Position numbers and translations under genes: made by a program
NCBI RefSeq assembly: GCF_025947065.1
Contig: NZ_CP109994.1
Coordinates: forward strand, 3,844,001-3,908,000
Reading direction: 5' to 3'
Length of the DNA stretch: 64,000 bases
Source: Flavobacterium sp. N1736
GTDB taxonomy: Bacteria; Bacteroidota; Bacteroidia; Flavobacteriales; Flavobacteriaceae
Notes under the pieces: generated by a model
Told to the model about the DNA's origin: nothing
The model's input: only the letters and a program-made list of their open reading frames with translations
Database searches by the model: none
In this document: positions 33,397-43,360 of the stretch, piece after piece
How the letters are laid out: every line of letters starts with the position of its first letter
How positions within the stretch are numbered: the first letter of the stretch is position 1

Positions 33397-36300
33397 TTTG
33401 TATTAAAATATTCTTGAACCTTTTGATTAAAATTCGAGCGCAAAGGTAGTGATTGTCTATTTAAAATTTCTACACTGTTTAAATATTCTAAAAGTGAGCT
33501 TGGTAAAGCATTCGTTCTATTTGTAAATTCAGCTTTATTTGTTTCAGATTGACGTTTCGTATCCTGACCTTGTTGTTGAACTGCATTGTTTAATTTTAAT
33601 AATTCCTGTTGAATATTAAGTATACGTTGCAGGTTTTCATTCTTAAAACCTTTATTTAAAATCTGCTTTTCTGAAGCTTTCATTTGATCGATTACAGATT
33701 TACCTTGAGAATCTAATCCCTGTTTTGCTAATTCTTTTTGCAACGCTTCACGAAGTTTTACTTGTTCTTTATATATCTCCATGATCGCTTCCGCATCTCC
33801 TTCTCCATCATTTCCATTCTCTCCGTCTTTTCCTTCGCCACCATTTTTACTTCCCTGTCCATTTTTACTATCACCATTCTTTCCTTGATTTCCTTTTCCT
33901 TGTCCTTCTTTTCCATTTCCATCTTTACCACCTTCTTTTCCCTGACCTTGTTTTCCTTCTCCGCTCTGTCCTTGTTTTCCTTCACCGGGTTTGTTGCCTT
34001 GCTGCATTCCTTCTTTCATTTTATCACCAAGTCCTTTTTGCTTTTGAATAATATCCGGTAATTGCATTCCTTGTCCGTCACCTGGTTTTGGTTTTCCTGC
34101 TCCAGGTTTAGACATAGACATCTGCATGTTGTTTAATAAATCACTTAAAAAGTCGGCCAATTTATTTGCAGATGAAGTGGCATATTGTTGGTGAGAAACT
34201 CCTTTTGGAATTTGAACATCAGTCAAAGTTTCGATAGCTTTATCAATATTGTATTGAACATTTCCAATTTCTTTTGTTACATCTTCTGCTACTTTTGGAT
34301 TACGCAAAGACAATGCAAACAAACTATCATCAACATGTTTGAATTGCTGTTTCAAATTCTGCTGAATCTTTATGTTCTTTGTATATGCAGACGAACCTAA
34401 TTTCATCGATTTAAATTGTTTCATTACATCTTCCTGAGATAAAGAATATGCTAAAAGATTATCAAGAATCTGACGAAGCATGGCAACATCTTCTTCCAAT
34501 TGTTCCTGATCGCCGCCTTCCATACTTGACTGCATTTCCTGAGACATGCTTTTCATTTTCTTAGCCGCGCTTTTTTGTTTTGGCTTAGCTGAAGAAGTAT
34601 TCTTTTTACTTAATTCTTCAGACGCTTTTTGCAAATCAGAATCAACATCTTTTTCTTTTGAAGCATCAGAAGGAATATCAATTGGAGATTTTAAAGTTTT
34701 GTTTTCCTGCTTTAAATCTTTTAAATCCTCTTTGATTTTATCAAACGCTTTATTAATATCGTCTTGTTTATCTTTAGTGTTTTCTCCCTCTTTGTTAGAA
34801 AGCTTTTCTTGTTCTTCTGCCAATTTGTTCAATTTCTCTGCAACCTGTTCTGCTTTCTTTTCAACATAAAAACGTTTGGTTAACTCAACTAATTGTTCCA
34901 AATTACGAGACTGGTTTTTGCTGATTTGTTTGAATTTTTCCATTTTATCAAACAACTCTTCGCTCTGTAATTTGTCATTTAAGTTCTTCAACTCGTCCAT
35001 TAACTTCTGATTCTTTTCTAAATCTTTCTCTGCATTATCCAGACGCTTTTGTAAATCATCAGCAGTTTTATCTTTCTTTTCAGATTGAAACTTATCTAAA
35101 TTCTTATTCATTTTCTCAGCAAATTGTTTCATCAATTCGTCTTGTTGTTTCTGACGTTTGATAAAATCATTTACTTTTTGCTGATCTTTAAATTCTAAAT
35201 TATCTTTTTCCTTTCCGCTTTTTTGAATCTTATCCATCTCAGAAAATTGTTTATTCTGATTTTTTAAAGACTTTTCTAAACTATTGATATTGTCATTTTG
35301 CTGCTGTAATTCCATATCCTGAACTTCATCTGTAGTCGAAACACGATCAGAAAAAACAGAAGACTTTGTACTCTTAAATCCATGAGGCGCATCGTTATCA
35401 AAAACCTCAAAATAGTATTCATAAGACACTCCCTCTTCTACTGCAAGATTACTTGGAAAGTTAAAAACGAACTGATCAAAAACGGTTTGCTTTACCGGAA
35501 TAGTTCCACGCTTTGCCGTTTGCGGTTTGTTACGTTCGTAGTAAACAATCTGTAATTTTGATAAACCGTAATCATCGCTTAATCTTCCTAAGACATAATT
35601 TTTATCCAGCTTTAAACTATCCGGCGCAGGCGAAACTGTGATTGTTGGATGCTGATCTTTAATAACAGTCACCTGATAATCTAGTTTTTCGTAGTTTTTG
35701 ACCTTATTATTCGAAGTAAGGATTTGATATTCTGTGTTTTGACTAATGTTTTTAGCCAATTTAAACTCGTTTTCTGCTTTTCTAAACTTAAATATGGCGT
35801 TCTCATCCTTCCAAACAATCTCCTGAGTCGATTGTGTATTCATTTTCCAGGTTACCAAAGTTCCTTCCGGTACGATTGCATTTCCTGTTCCCTGAATAGT
35901 TTCTGATTTCTTTTTTAGATAAGATGGAAAATTCAAAACCATTTCGAAGTTTGCAATTGATGGAACTGTGATCACTTTCAATTCATATTCTTCAGATGAA
36001 ACTGAATTTCCTTCAAATGAAAATTCAACATTTGATACTGGTTTTTCAATCTTGAATTCAAACTTTCCCGGTACAGATGATTCCATAAAATAGCTTTCGC
36101 TGCCAATATGAATCATTACATTTTCTGGAACTACATTTCCAACAGATTCTACTTTTACAACAAAATCTTTGTTTTGTTCTGTTTGCAAATTCTCATTTAA
36201 AACCATAAATTTAAATGGAGCCGGCGGTAAAAATGTCGCATTAAAATGCACTACTCTATTTAAACTTTGAGAAATAATATTGCTGTTTCCTGAAATATAA

Positions 36301-36806
36301 AACACAGCAAAAAGCAAAAGTGGTATAATTGCCAATGGCAAATATTTCTTATTTGTTTTAAAATTGATTGCATTTCCAAACGGAATTGGCTGCAATGAAT
36401 TTGCTTTTTGTTCTATTGAAGCCAACATTAATTCTGAACTTTCAGCTGAATTCTCAGAAGCAGAAAGCTGTAAAAAGTTGGTCAGTTTATCACTTACTTC
36501 TGTAAAATGATTTCCAATAATGGTTGAAGCCTGATTATAATCGATCCCTTTTTGAAGTTTGAACAACTTAAAAATCGGGAACAAAATAAATCGGAACAAA
36601 AGGAAAACTTCCACACCTATAAATATCCAGAATAAAAGTGTTCTTCCAAGAGGTTTTAACCAAAGGAAATACTCAATAAAAAGCGTAAACAGAAAGTACA
36701 ATAATCCGAAACCGATAAAAAGAAGTCCTCCTTTTATCAATTCGTTAGTGTAATATTTTTTAATAAACGCTTCTAATTTTAGATATATAGCAGATGTTGT
36801 TTTCAA
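33393..36806 (-). CDS. DUF4175-like large membrane-anchored protein
   Basis: 1137 residues. Two or three N-terminal membrane segments (about 25-45, 55-80 and 155-172) precede several beta-sandwich-like regions (residues 180-480), long Lys/Glu/Gln coiled coils (about 480-900) and a Gly/Lys/Gln-rich low-complexity stretch (KPGEGKQGQSGEGKQGQGKE) near 930-1030. A helical C-terminus ends the protein. The layout matches large DUF4175/ATPase-annotated proteins found in Bacteroidota. Function is unknown. It overlaps ybeY by 4 bases, so both are co-translated. Confidence 0.75.
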   Translation of the reverse strand: MKTTSAIYLKLEAFIKKYYTNELIKGGLLFIGFGLLYFLFTLFIEYFLWLKPLGRTLLFWIFIGVEVFLLFRFILFPIFKLFKLQKGIDYNQASTIIGNHFTEVSDKLTNFLQLSASENSAESSELMLASIEQKANSLQPIPFGNAINFKTNKKYLPLAIIPLLLFAVFYISGNSNIISQSLNRVVHFNATFLPPAPFKFMVLNENLQTEQNKDFVVKVESVGNVVPENVMIHIGSESYFMESSVPGKFEFKIEKPVSNVEFSFEGNSVSSEEYELKVITVPSIANFEMVLNFPSYLKKKSETIQGTGNAIVPEGTLVTWKMNTQSTQEIVWKDENAIFKFRKAENEFKLAKNISQNTEYQILTSNNKVKNYEKLDYQVTVIKDQHPTITVSPAPDSLKLDKNYVLGRLSDDYGLSKLQIVYYERNKPQTAKRGTIPVKQTVFDQFVFNFPSNLAVEEGVSYEYYFEVFDNDAPHGFKSTKSSVFSDRVSTTDEVQDMELQQQNDNINSLEKSLKNQNKQFSEMDKIQKSGKEKDNLEFKDQQKVNDFIKRQKQQDELMKQFAEKMNKNLDKFQSEKKDKTADDLQKRLDNAEKDLEKNQKLMDELKNLNDKLQSEELFDKMEKFKQISKNQSRNLEQLVELTKRFYVEKKAEQVAEKLNKLAEEQEKLSNKEGENTKDKQDDINKAFDKIKEDLKDLKQENKTLKSPIDIPSDASKEKDVDSDLQKASEELSKKNTSSAKPKQKSAAKKMKSMSQEMQSSMEGGDQEQLEEDVAMLRQILDNLLAYSLSQEDVMKQFKSMKLGSSAYTKNIKIQQNLKQQFKHVDDSLFALSLRNPKVAEDVTKEIGNVQYNIDKAIETLTDVQIPKGVSHQQYATSSANKLADFLSDLLNNMQMSMSKPGAGKPKPGDGQGMQLPDIIQKQKGLGDKMKEGMQQGNKPGEGKQGQSGEGKQGQGKEGGKDGNGKEGQGKGNQGKNGDSKNGQGSKNGGEGKDGENGNDGEGDAEAIMEIYKEQVKLREALQKELAKQGLDSQGKSVIDQMKASEKQILNKGFKNENLQRILNIQQELLKLNNAVQQQGQDTKRQSETNKAEFTNRTNALPSSLLEYLNSVEILNRQSLPLRSNFNQKVQEYFNTK

Positions 36807-36862
36807 AATAAAATCTCTTTTAATTATAACCCATAAAAGTAGTAATTATAAGTATAAGTTTG

Positions 36863-36933
36863 AAAGTCAAAAGTCGAAAGTCAAAAGTTCCAATCTTAAC
36901 ACAAAAGCTTTGAGACTTTCGACTTTTGACTTT
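36863..36933. repeat. Inverted repeat overlapping the gltX promoter
   Basis: Perfect 20-base arms at 36863-36882 and 36914-36933, themselves built of AAAGTC-type heptamers, around a 31-base loop. The right arm covers the -33 element of the gltX promoter. Confidence 0.9.
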
Positions 36934-36953
36934 TGACGAATGTTGTATCTTTG
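36926..36953 (+). promoter_or_regulatory. Promoter of gltX
   Basis: TTG at 36926-36928, 17 bases, TATCTTTG at 36946-36953, predicting a start near 36957 and a leader of about 14 bases. This rules out in-frame starts before 36957. Confidence 0.8.
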
Positions 36954-36970
36954 CATCAAAATTTAAACAA

Positions 36971-38476
36971 ATGTCAAAGCAAGTTCGTGTGCGTTTTGCA
37001 CCAAGTCCAACAGGACCTTTACATATTGGCGGCGTTCGTACTGCCCTATTTAATTATTTATTTGCCAAAAAAAACAATGGTGTTTTTTATTTAAGAATTG
37101 AAGATACAGATCAAACTCGTTTTGTTCCCGGTGCCGAAGCTTATATTATGGAAGCATTAGAATGGTTAGGAATTGCTCCTGAAGAAACCGTTGGAAAAAA
37201 TGAAAAATTTGGTCCGTACAGACAAAGCGATCGTAAAGATTTATACCAAAAATATGCCGATCAATTGATCAATTCTGGTTGGGCATATTATGCTTTTGAT
37301 ACTCCTGAAGCTCTTGATGCTTTAAGAAAAGAACAAGAAGCTGAAGGAAAAACATTTATTTACAATCATACCATTCGTGAAAAGTTAGATACATCTTTGG
37401 TACTTTCTGCTGAAGAAGTTGCTAAAAGAATTGCAAATGGAGAACATTATGTGATTCGTTTTAAAACTCCGGTTGACGAAACTTTGCATTTAAAAGATAT
37501 TATTCGTGGTGACGTAAAATTCGAAACTAGTTTACTTGACGATAAAGTTTTATTTAAAAGTGACGGAATGCCAACGTATCATTTAGCCAATATTGTTGAT
37601 GATCACTTGATGGAAACTTCACACGTAATTCGTGGTGAAGAATGGTTGCCATCAATGCCGCTTCACGTTTTATTGTACAGAGCTTTTGGTTGGGATGCTC
37701 CGGAATTTGCACATTTACCTTTGATTTTAAAGCCCGTTGGAAACGGAAAATTATCAAAAAGAGATGGAGATAAATTAGGATTTCCTGTGTTTCCATTAGA
37801 ATGGAAAACTGAAGAAGGCATTTCATCCGGTTACAGAGAAAAAGGATTTTTCCCGGAAGCAGTTATAAATTTCCTTGCGCTCTTAGGTTGGAATGATGGA
37901 ACTGATAAAGAATTATTTTCTTTAGAAGAACTTGTAGAATCTTTTGACTTGAACAGAGTTCATAAATCCGGAGCTAAATTTGATCCGGAAAAAAACAAAT
38001 GGTTCAATCATCAATATTTAATCAAACAAAATGACGCTGATTTAGCGGAAAGCTTCTCTTCTATTTTAGTTGAAAAAGGCGTTGATATTTCTAAATATGA
38101 TGTAACAAGGATCGTTTCATTGATTAAAGAACGTGCCCACTTTGTTTCTGAATTTTGGGATTTGACAGATTTCTTTTTCCAGGCTCCAACATCTTATGAT
38201 GAAAAAGCAAGCAAAAACTGGAAGGAAGAAACACCGGCTTTAATGCAGGAATTGATTTCGACTCTTGAATATATTGATGGTTTTGATTCAGCAAATATTG
38301 AAGCAATCGTAAAAGACTGGTTAACGAAAAATGAAATTGGAATGGGTAAAGTAATGCAGCCTTTCCGTTTGAGTTTGGTTGGTGCTTTAAAAGGTCCTCA
38401 CCTATTTGACATTGTTGAAATTATAGGAAAAGAAGAAACTATTTCAAGAATTCAAAAAGCAATTGCTACTTTATAA
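36971..38476 (+). CDS. gltX: Glutamyl-tRNA synthetase
   Basis: 501 residues from the ATG at 36971 (MSKQVRVRFAPSPTGPLHIG). An upstream in-frame start at 36926 is excluded because it lies within the promoter. Class I signatures are HIGG at 18-21 and KLSKRDG near residue 255. 'GMPTYHLANIVDDHLMETSHVIRGEEWLPS' spans the catalytic core and the anticodon-binding helical domain is complete. Its length is normal. It is followed by a terminator shared with the converging gene. Confidence 0.97.
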   Translation: MSKQVRVRFAPSPTGPLHIGGVRTALFNYLFAKKNNGVFYLRIEDTDQTRFVPGAEAYIMEALEWLGIAPEETVGKNEKFGPYRQSDRKDLYQKYADQLINSGWAYYAFDTPEALDALRKEQEAEGKTFIYNHTIREKLDTSLVLSAEEVAKRIANGEHYVIRFKTPVDETLHLKDIIRGDVKFETSLLDDKVLFKSDGMPTYHLANIVDDHLMETSHVIRGEEWLPSMPLHVLLYRAFGWDAPEFAHLPLILKPVGNGKLSKRDGDKLGFPVFPLEWKTEEGISSGYREKGFFPEAVINFLALLGWNDGTDKELFSLEELVESFDLNRVHKSGAKFDPEKNKWFNHQYLIKQNDADLAESFSSILVEKGVDISKYDVTRIVSLIKERAHFVSEFWDLTDFFFQAPTSYDEKASKNWKEETPALMQELISTLEYIDGFDSANIEAIVKDWLTKNEIGMGKVMQPFRLSLVGALKGPHLFDIVEIIGKEETISRIQKAIATL

Positions 38477-38479
38477 AAC

Positions 38480-38510
38480 AAAAAAGCTCCCAAATTGGGA
38501 GCTTTTTTTT
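38480..38510. terminator. Bidirectional terminator after gltX
   Basis: AAAAAAGCTCCCAA and TTGGGAGCTTTTTT form a stem with a minimal loop. It abuts the stop codon of the converging gene at 38509. Confidence 0.92.
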
Positions 38511-40008
38511 AGTCTTTAAATAAGAGAACTTTATAATATTCTTTGTTATCAGTTTCAATTAACCAAATTCCCTGATCAGAAAAAACAGTTTCAAAATAAA
38601 CTGAATTTCCCTTACTTGGAATTGTTTTTAAATAGCTATCCATAGTTGGACTAAGATCCATCGCAACAAATGAAACAGGTGAAAATGCTTTATTCTTCAA
38701 ACTTTCTTTGTCGTATGTATTATTAATAAACGCCCTGGTTCTAGCAAAACTTGTCGTATTATTATAATTTACTCTATTCATTTTTAATACATTACCAGAA
38801 GATTTATCAATGACAGCATAATTAGAAAACTCAGTAGCTTCATTTACAGAATTAGTAAAAAGAAGTTTTCCATTGTATACAAATAAATTAAGCTTAAAGC
38901 TCAAACTACAACATACATCTTCAAAATATTTATCTTTGAGTGGATTAATAGATTCCCATATTTTATTTCCGTCTTTATCAAACTTAAAAATATAAAATCC
39001 AACAGGGTCAAAACCTTTATGAATTTTAGATTTCTTATTGGTATAGATTCCATAAACATACATATCACCATTCTTAGAATCTTCGTAATAATTATTGACT
39101 GCCTGTACATCCCAAACAAAATTGTCAACATAACCGTTACCACAGGAAGATAAAACAAAAAAGTTGTCCTTTAAATTTAATTTCAGCGCTACATCCTTTA
39201 TCTTCTTACCTTGAATATCATAAGTAGTTTTATAAATAGTAGTTTCATTTTGTTCTGTTGAAAGTGATTTTGTCACCATATCAAAAGTATCATTTCCTTT
39301 TAGCCTGCAACTAAAAGTCACTCCATCCGTTGATTCTATTAATGAATTTCCTTTTAATAAATCTAACTTTGGCGTTTCTAATTTTACTCTGTTTTTTTGG
39401 TTGGATTTTAAATCAAAAACCTCTAAATAAAGTTCATCTTTCTCAAAATTAATCTTGTCCTTACCTTTCTGATTTGTAAAACCCAAATCATAAAAATCAT
39501 TAAAAGAACTATAAAAAAGGCTGTAAAAAAAAAGTTTACCTAAGGACTCTCCTATTCTCTGTTTAAATTGATTATTACTATTTACAACTCCAAAATAATT
39601 ATTGCCACTCTTTTTAATATCGTCTTTCTTAATACTACCATTATAAACATTATTTAGGTAATATTTTAGATCTGATTTAGTTGATATTTTATCTCCTCCA
39701 TAGGCTTTAAAAGAATTTTCAGTTACCGAGAATGTACAATTGGCTAATTTTTCATTTTCAAACAAAGTAGATTTACTGCCGTTTTCATCAAAACTATAAG
39801 CAGACTTTGTCATGAAAAAAATGGTTTCACCATCCATAATACCTAACGGTACTGTTTCTCCTTTAAAAATTACAAGCTTTTTTGAGTTAGGAAGATATCT
39901 AAATCCTGTAGGTTCATTTTTCTTTTCAAACTTTTCATCAACAATAACAGTTTGAGCTGATAAATAAACAGAAGAAAGTAAGGCAATACTAAAAAGTATT
40001 CTTTTCAT
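38509..40008 (-). CDS. Exported protein of unknown function
   Basis: 499 residues. The signal peptide is MKRILFSIALLSSVYLSAQ. The mature protein looks like a propeller or beta-rich fold with repeated 'GKLLFTNSVNEAT', 'NGDMYVYGIYTNKKSKIHKG' and 'KFDKDGNKIW' elements. No family I can name with confidence. A CAAAAATA (reverse -7-like) element at 40037-40044 lacks a well-spaced partner. Confidence 0.65.
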   Translation of the reverse strand: MKRILFSIALLSSVYLSAQTVIVDEKFEKKNEPTGFRYLPNSKKLVIFKGETVPLGIMDGETIFFMTKSAYSFDENGSKSTLFENEKLANCTFSVTENSFKAYGGDKISTKSDLKYYLNNVYNGSIKKDDIKKSGNNYFGVVNSNNQFKQRIGESLGKLFFYSLFYSSFNDFYDLGFTNQKGKDKINFEKDELYLEVFDLKSNQKNRVKLETPKLDLLKGNSLIESTDGVTFSCRLKGNDTFDMVTKSLSTEQNETTIYKTTYDIQGKKIKDVALKLNLKDNFFVLSSCGNGYVDNFVWDVQAVNNYYEDSKNGDMYVYGIYTNKKSKIHKGFDPVGFYIFKFDKDGNKIWESINPLKDKYFEDVCCSLSFKLNLFVYNGKLLFTNSVNEATEFSNYAVIDKSSGNVLKMNRVNYNNTTSFARTRAFINNTYDKESLKNKAFSPVSFVAMDLSPTMDSYLKTIPSKGNSVYFETVFSDQGIWLIETDNKEYYKVLLFKD

Positions 40009-40151
40009 AAATTTTGGTTTTGGTTTTAATTGGAATCAAAAATAGAATAAAAATTAACAAATGAAATCTTCTAAAGAAATTAATATATAGATCAATGTCA
40101 TTATATAATTCGTAATTTTAAAAAATTAATAAAATCTAAATTAATATCATT

Positions 40152-41135
40152 ATGAGTACAGCACTTATTATCATTTTAGTCCTCGCTTTCTTTATTTTCA
40201 TGTCGTCCTTCTTTACTGTAAAACAACAAAGTTCTGTTGTAATTGAAAGATTTGGAAAATTCCATAGCGTAAGAAATTCAGGATTACAACTAAAAATTCC
40301 AATAGTTGATAGATTGGCCGGACGTGTAAATCTTAAAATTCAACAGTTAGATGTTATCATCGAAACTAAAACGAAAGACAACGTTTTTATCAAAATGAAA
40401 GTTTCGGTTCAGTTTAAAGTTATTCAGGAAAAAGTATACGATGCTTTTTATAAACTTGAATATCCACACGATCAAATTACTGCTTATGTATTTGATGTCG
40501 TTCGTGCCGAAGTTCCTAAACTAAAATTGGATGATGTTTTTGAGAGAAAAGACGATATCGCAATTGCAGTAAAAAGAGAATTGAACGAAGCAATGACAAC
40601 TTACGGATATGATATTATCAATACCTTAGTAACAGATATTGATCCGGACATTCAGGTAAAAAATGCAATGAACAGAATTAATGCTGCCGACAGAGAAAAA
40701 ACGGCTGCAGAATTTGAAGCTGAAAGTTCAAGAATTAGAATCGTTGCAAAAGCAAAAGCCGAAGCTGAAAGTAAACGTTTACAAGGACAAGGTATTGCAG
40801 ATCAGCGTCGTGAAATTGCAAGAGGTCTTGTAGAAAGTGTTGAAGTTTTAAACAATGTTGGAATCAATTCTCAAGAAGCTTCTGCCTTAATTGTGGTAAC
40901 GCAACATTATGATACTTTGCAGGCAATTGGAGCCGATGCAAATTCTAATTTAATTTTATTGCCAAACTCTCCACAAGCCGGAAGTGATATGTTGAATAAT
41001 ATGGTCGCATCATTTACGGCTTCAAACCAGGTTGGTGAAATGATGAAAAAGAATAATAAAAAGATAGAAAAACCAAAACCAATTCAGCCACAATCTGGTT
41101 ACGAAGATGATATTCAACCGGAAACAAAAGAATAG
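40152..41135 (+). CDS. SPFH/band 7 membrane protein (stomatin-like)
   Basis: 327 residues. One N-terminal membrane helix (about 3-24), then a band 7/SPFH domain: 'VKQQSSVVIERFGKFHSVRN SG', 'VNLKIQQLDVIIETKTKDNV', 'PHDQITAYVFDVVRAEVPKL'. A helical region with 'IRIVAKAKAEAESKRLQGQG' and 'GINSQEASALIVVTQHYDTL' follows. This is the QmcA/stomatin layout, which assembles in membranes as oligomeric scaffolds. The Pro/Lys-rich tail is variable. It stands alone, with a terminator overlapping the converging neighbour. Confidence 0.88.
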   Translation: MSTALIIILVLAFFIFMSSFFTVKQQSSVVIERFGKFHSVRNSGLQLKIPIVDRLAGRVNLKIQQLDVIIETKTKDNVFIKMKVSVQFKVIQEKVYDAFYKLEYPHDQITAYVFDVVRAEVPKLKLDDVFERKDDIAIAVKRELNEAMTTYGYDIINTLVTDIDPDIQVKNAMNRINAADREKTAAEFEAESSRIRIVAKAKAEAESKRLQGQGIADQRREIARGLVESVEVLNNVGINSQEASALIVVTQHYDTLQAIGADANSNLILLPNSPQAGSDMLNNMVASFTASNQVGEMMKKNNKKIEKPKPIQPQSGYEDDIQPETKE

Positions 41136-41142
41136 ATAAAAT

Positions 41143-41171
41143 AAAAAAGAGGCTTAATTGCCTCTTTTTTT
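41143..41171. terminator. Bidirectional terminator
   Basis: AAAAAAGAGGC/GCCTCTTTTTT. The loop contains the TAA stop of the converging 84-residue gene, so both genes share it. Confidence 0.9.
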
Positions 41172-41408
41172 ATTAATAAACCAACCAATAATATAAGGTA
41201 AAATAGATTGTATAATGCTTACATATGAATTTGAAAAATAATCTTTATAGGAAGAAAATAATCCACCAACAATATTTTGAGGTGTAATAGTTTCCTTTGT
41301 TTTTTGAAAACTTAAAACCAATTTCTGATAACTAATTTCTTTCTCCAATTTTAAAATCTCAAGATCTCTTTCGATCTCTGCGTACGAGCTGTATTTTTTT
41401 GGTTCCAT
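41154..41408 (-). CDS. Small protein, DUF6327-like
   Basis: 84 residues. 'SYAEIERDLEILKLEKEISY QKL' is a helical start, followed by a hydrophobic C-terminal stretch (SIIQSILPYIIGWFINKK). I recall this kind of protein from flavobacterial YtxH/holin-like gene clusters, annotated DUF6327. It starts three bases after the end of the holin-like gene. Confidence 0.65.
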   Translation of the reverse strand: MEPKKYSSYAEIERDLEILKLEKEISYQKLVLSFQKTKETITPQNIVGGLFSSYKDYFSNSYVSIIQSILPYIIGWFINKKRGN

Positions 41409-41411
41409 AAA

Positions 41412-41762
41412 TTAATCGTTAAAAAATATTTCTGAAAATTTCTCTAAGATTGGACCTTCAACAATCTTATCTTTTATTAAGAAAAGTAAAATAGTGACCA
41501 AAAGATACATCCCTCCTACTGTTAAAAATCCTAAAGCATAACTTCCGAATATTGCACTAAAAGCAAAAGCTGCCGCTACAGATCCAAAAAGTAAAACCAT
41601 ACTAAAACATAATAAGATTAAAGCAAACTTTAAAATTAAAGTTGTGGATTTCATAGCAACTTTAAAACCCCAAAGTTTGTAATAAGCCAAATGACTTTCG
41701 AGATAAACTTTAGCCTGATCCTGAATATTTTCGGTATTCTCTTTTAATTCTTCAAAAGCCAT
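41412..41762 (-). CDS. Holin-X-like membrane protein
   Basis: 116 residues with two long hydrophobic segments (about 40-70 and 74-97) and a charged tail (KDKIVEGPILEKFSEIFF). It resembles the 'phage holin family' (PF07332-type) proteins that are not phage genes in Bacteroidota. It clusters with YtxH-type and DUF6327-like genes; the cluster is associated with envelope stress, but the mechanism is unknown. Confidence 0.75.
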   Translation of the reverse strand: MAFEELKENTENIQDQAKVYLESHLAYYKLWGFKVAMKSTTLILKFALILLCFSMVLLFGSVAAAFAFSAIFGSYALGFLTVGGMYLLVTILLFLIKDKIVEGPILEKFSEIFFND

Positions 41763-41782
41763 AATTAGATTTTAAGTTAAAA

Positions 41783-41826
41783 AAAAGCACAAAACCGACT
41801 TATAAAAGAAGCAGGTTTTGTGCTTT
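41783..41826 (-). terminator. Hairpin between YtxH and holin-like genes
   Basis: AAAGCACAAAACC and GGTTTTGTGCTTT form a 13-bp stem around a 17-base loop, followed on the minus strand by a T-run. The downstream pair starts 20 bases later, so it may be reached by read-through. Confidence 0.8.
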
Positions 41827-41834
41827 ATGAATTA

Positions 41835-42161
41835 TTATTTTTGAAGTTTAGCGTTTTGAGCTTTTAAATCTGCCAATTTTGATTCTAAAAAAGTAATCAC
41901 TTCTTCCGTTTTATGACTAACATTTGAAAGTAACTCATCTAAAGTTCCGTCAAGGTTTTGAGTCGCTCCGGCAAATTTTTCACGAAGAACATCAGAAGTA
42001 GCTCCTAATGAATCTTTTAAATTGTGTTTTGCATCATCAAAACCTTCTTTTAGTTTAGCTCTTGTATTTGAGCCTTTATCCGGAGCCAATAAAATTCCGA
42101 TCGCTGCTCCTACTGCAGCACCAGCCAAAATAGCTGCAATTGTATTTGAATTATTTGACAT
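41835..42161 (-). CDS. YtxH domain protein
   Basis: 108 residues. One Gly/Ala-rich membrane helix (TIAAILAGAAVGAAIGILLAPDKG) carries the YtxH signature GIllAP.kG, followed by a helical tail (KLKEGFDDAKHNLKDSLGAT). These small proteins occur widely with stress genes; function is not established. Confidence 0.88.
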   Translation of the reverse strand: MSNNSNTIAAILAGAAVGAAIGILLAPDKGSNTRAKLKEGFDDAKHNLKDSLGATSDVLREKFAGATQNLDGTLDELLSNVSHKTEEVITFLESKLADLKAQNAKLQK

Positions 42162-42252
42162 AATATTAAAATTTAAATGAATACTAAAGGTACAGTTTTT
42201 TGAAATATAAAAAATTGATTAAAATACATTTACTAAAAATTTAACACTAAAA

Positions 42253-42729
42253 TTAATACATATAAGCTACCGCCTGATATTTACTATCTTTTTCAATGAT
42301 GCTTACAAAAGGATAACCACTTGAAGCTGATTGAGTTTTGATTCTCATTGCAGTATGATTTTTATTTGCAATTGGCGGTTCTCCTTTTGTTTTTGTCGAA
42401 ACGCCACTAAAAGCAGCCGCTTGTTTTAAACCTATTGTTTTTTCCTGAGGTAAAACGGTTACCATTTTATAATCTGATTTCGAATCTATTATAACTTTGT
42501 TTGATATTTTTTGAGTTTGATTTGTTTGTTTATTGGTAATTTGTGAAACTGCATATTTGCTAATTTTATGTTCTTCAGAACTTCCGTTTAAGGAATAGTA
42601 AACTAAATCATTTTCAGCTTTAATAAAATTAACATCAAGTTGTTCCCCATTGTGTTTTGTAATTTGATGTGTTTGAGAAATTGAAATGTTGGCAAATAAA
42701 ATAGATAGCGTAAAAAATAAAATTTTCAT
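42253..42729 (-). CDS. Exported protein of unknown function
   Basis: 158 residues. The signal peptide is MKILFFTLSILFANISISQT. The mature part has a short beta domain ('GEQLDVNFIKAENDLVYYSL') resembling small SH3-like modules and an unstructured C-terminus ending 'GYPFVSIIEKDSKYQAVAYM'. A CAAAGCTA element at 42789-42796 could be its -7 box, but no good -33 partner exists. Confidence 0.65.
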   Translation of the reverse strand: MKILFFTLSILFANISISQTHQITKHNGEQLDVNFIKAENDLVYYSLNGSSEEHKISKYAVSQITNKQTNQTQKISNKVIIDSKSDYKMVTVLPQEKTIGLKQAAAFSGVSTKTKGEPPIANKNHTAMRIKTQSASSGYPFVSIIEKDSKYQAVAYMY

Positions 42730-43038
42730 AGATTTAAATTTAAGTGATTAAAAATTATCGTAATGAAATTTTAAATTGAAATACTACACAAAGCTAATTT
42801 TATGGAATTTTGAAATTATGTGTCATTTTGAAAAATACTTTTACGCTGAAATATTATCAAAATAAAAATCACAATTGAAATGAGAACATAAATTTGTTTT
42901 TTAAGAAATCAGATAGAAATCAATTCAAATAAAAAATGTCTTTCTTAGTTTGAATAATTTCTGTTTTGAATCTTGAGTGAAAATTTCAATTTTATAAAAT
43001 CATTATTGACTTTTGGTATAAGGCTAAAAATAGCAACT

Positions 43039-43245
43039 TTATAAACAATTGTATGTTAATAACCCGTTAAACTAAGAAAAATGATAGTTAAAAGTGAAAT
43101 AAGGCTTAAAAATCAACTATTATTTAAAATATGAGTTAAGAGATAGAAGAACTAAAAAAATGTCTTAAAAATGATTTATGAAAGTCACTTTTTATCTAAA
43201 ATAACTATAATTTTAATAAATACGATAGATTTAATAAATAATAAA
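43039..43245. repeat. Diverged 322-bp-spaced duplication, copy 1
   Basis: About 207 bases align with 43361-43567 at a constant 322-base offset, keeping TTATAAACAA at the start, GAAGAACTAAAA in the middle and TAAATAATAAA at the end. Identity is roughly 60-70% with no net indel that I could find. No ORF. Confidence 0.65.
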
Positions 43246-43360
43246 TATAATCAACTGTTTATTTAAAATTAATCAAATAAATTGATACGTAAAGTTGATG
43301 CAAATTTTGATTTTTGAATCGATTTTTGTGCTCATATTCTAAAATTAGAAGAAACCAGAG
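43246..43360. other. AT-rich non-coding sequence
   Basis: The remainder of the 42730-43609 gap, including 42730-43038, holds no ORF, promoter or clear structure beyond the duplicated segments and the terminator. Confidence 0.5.

Noticed and set aside
41412..41762. Holin-like protein as a phage lysis gene
   Set aside because: It clusters with YtxH and DUF6327-like genes common in Bacteroidota chromosomes, with no phage genes near.
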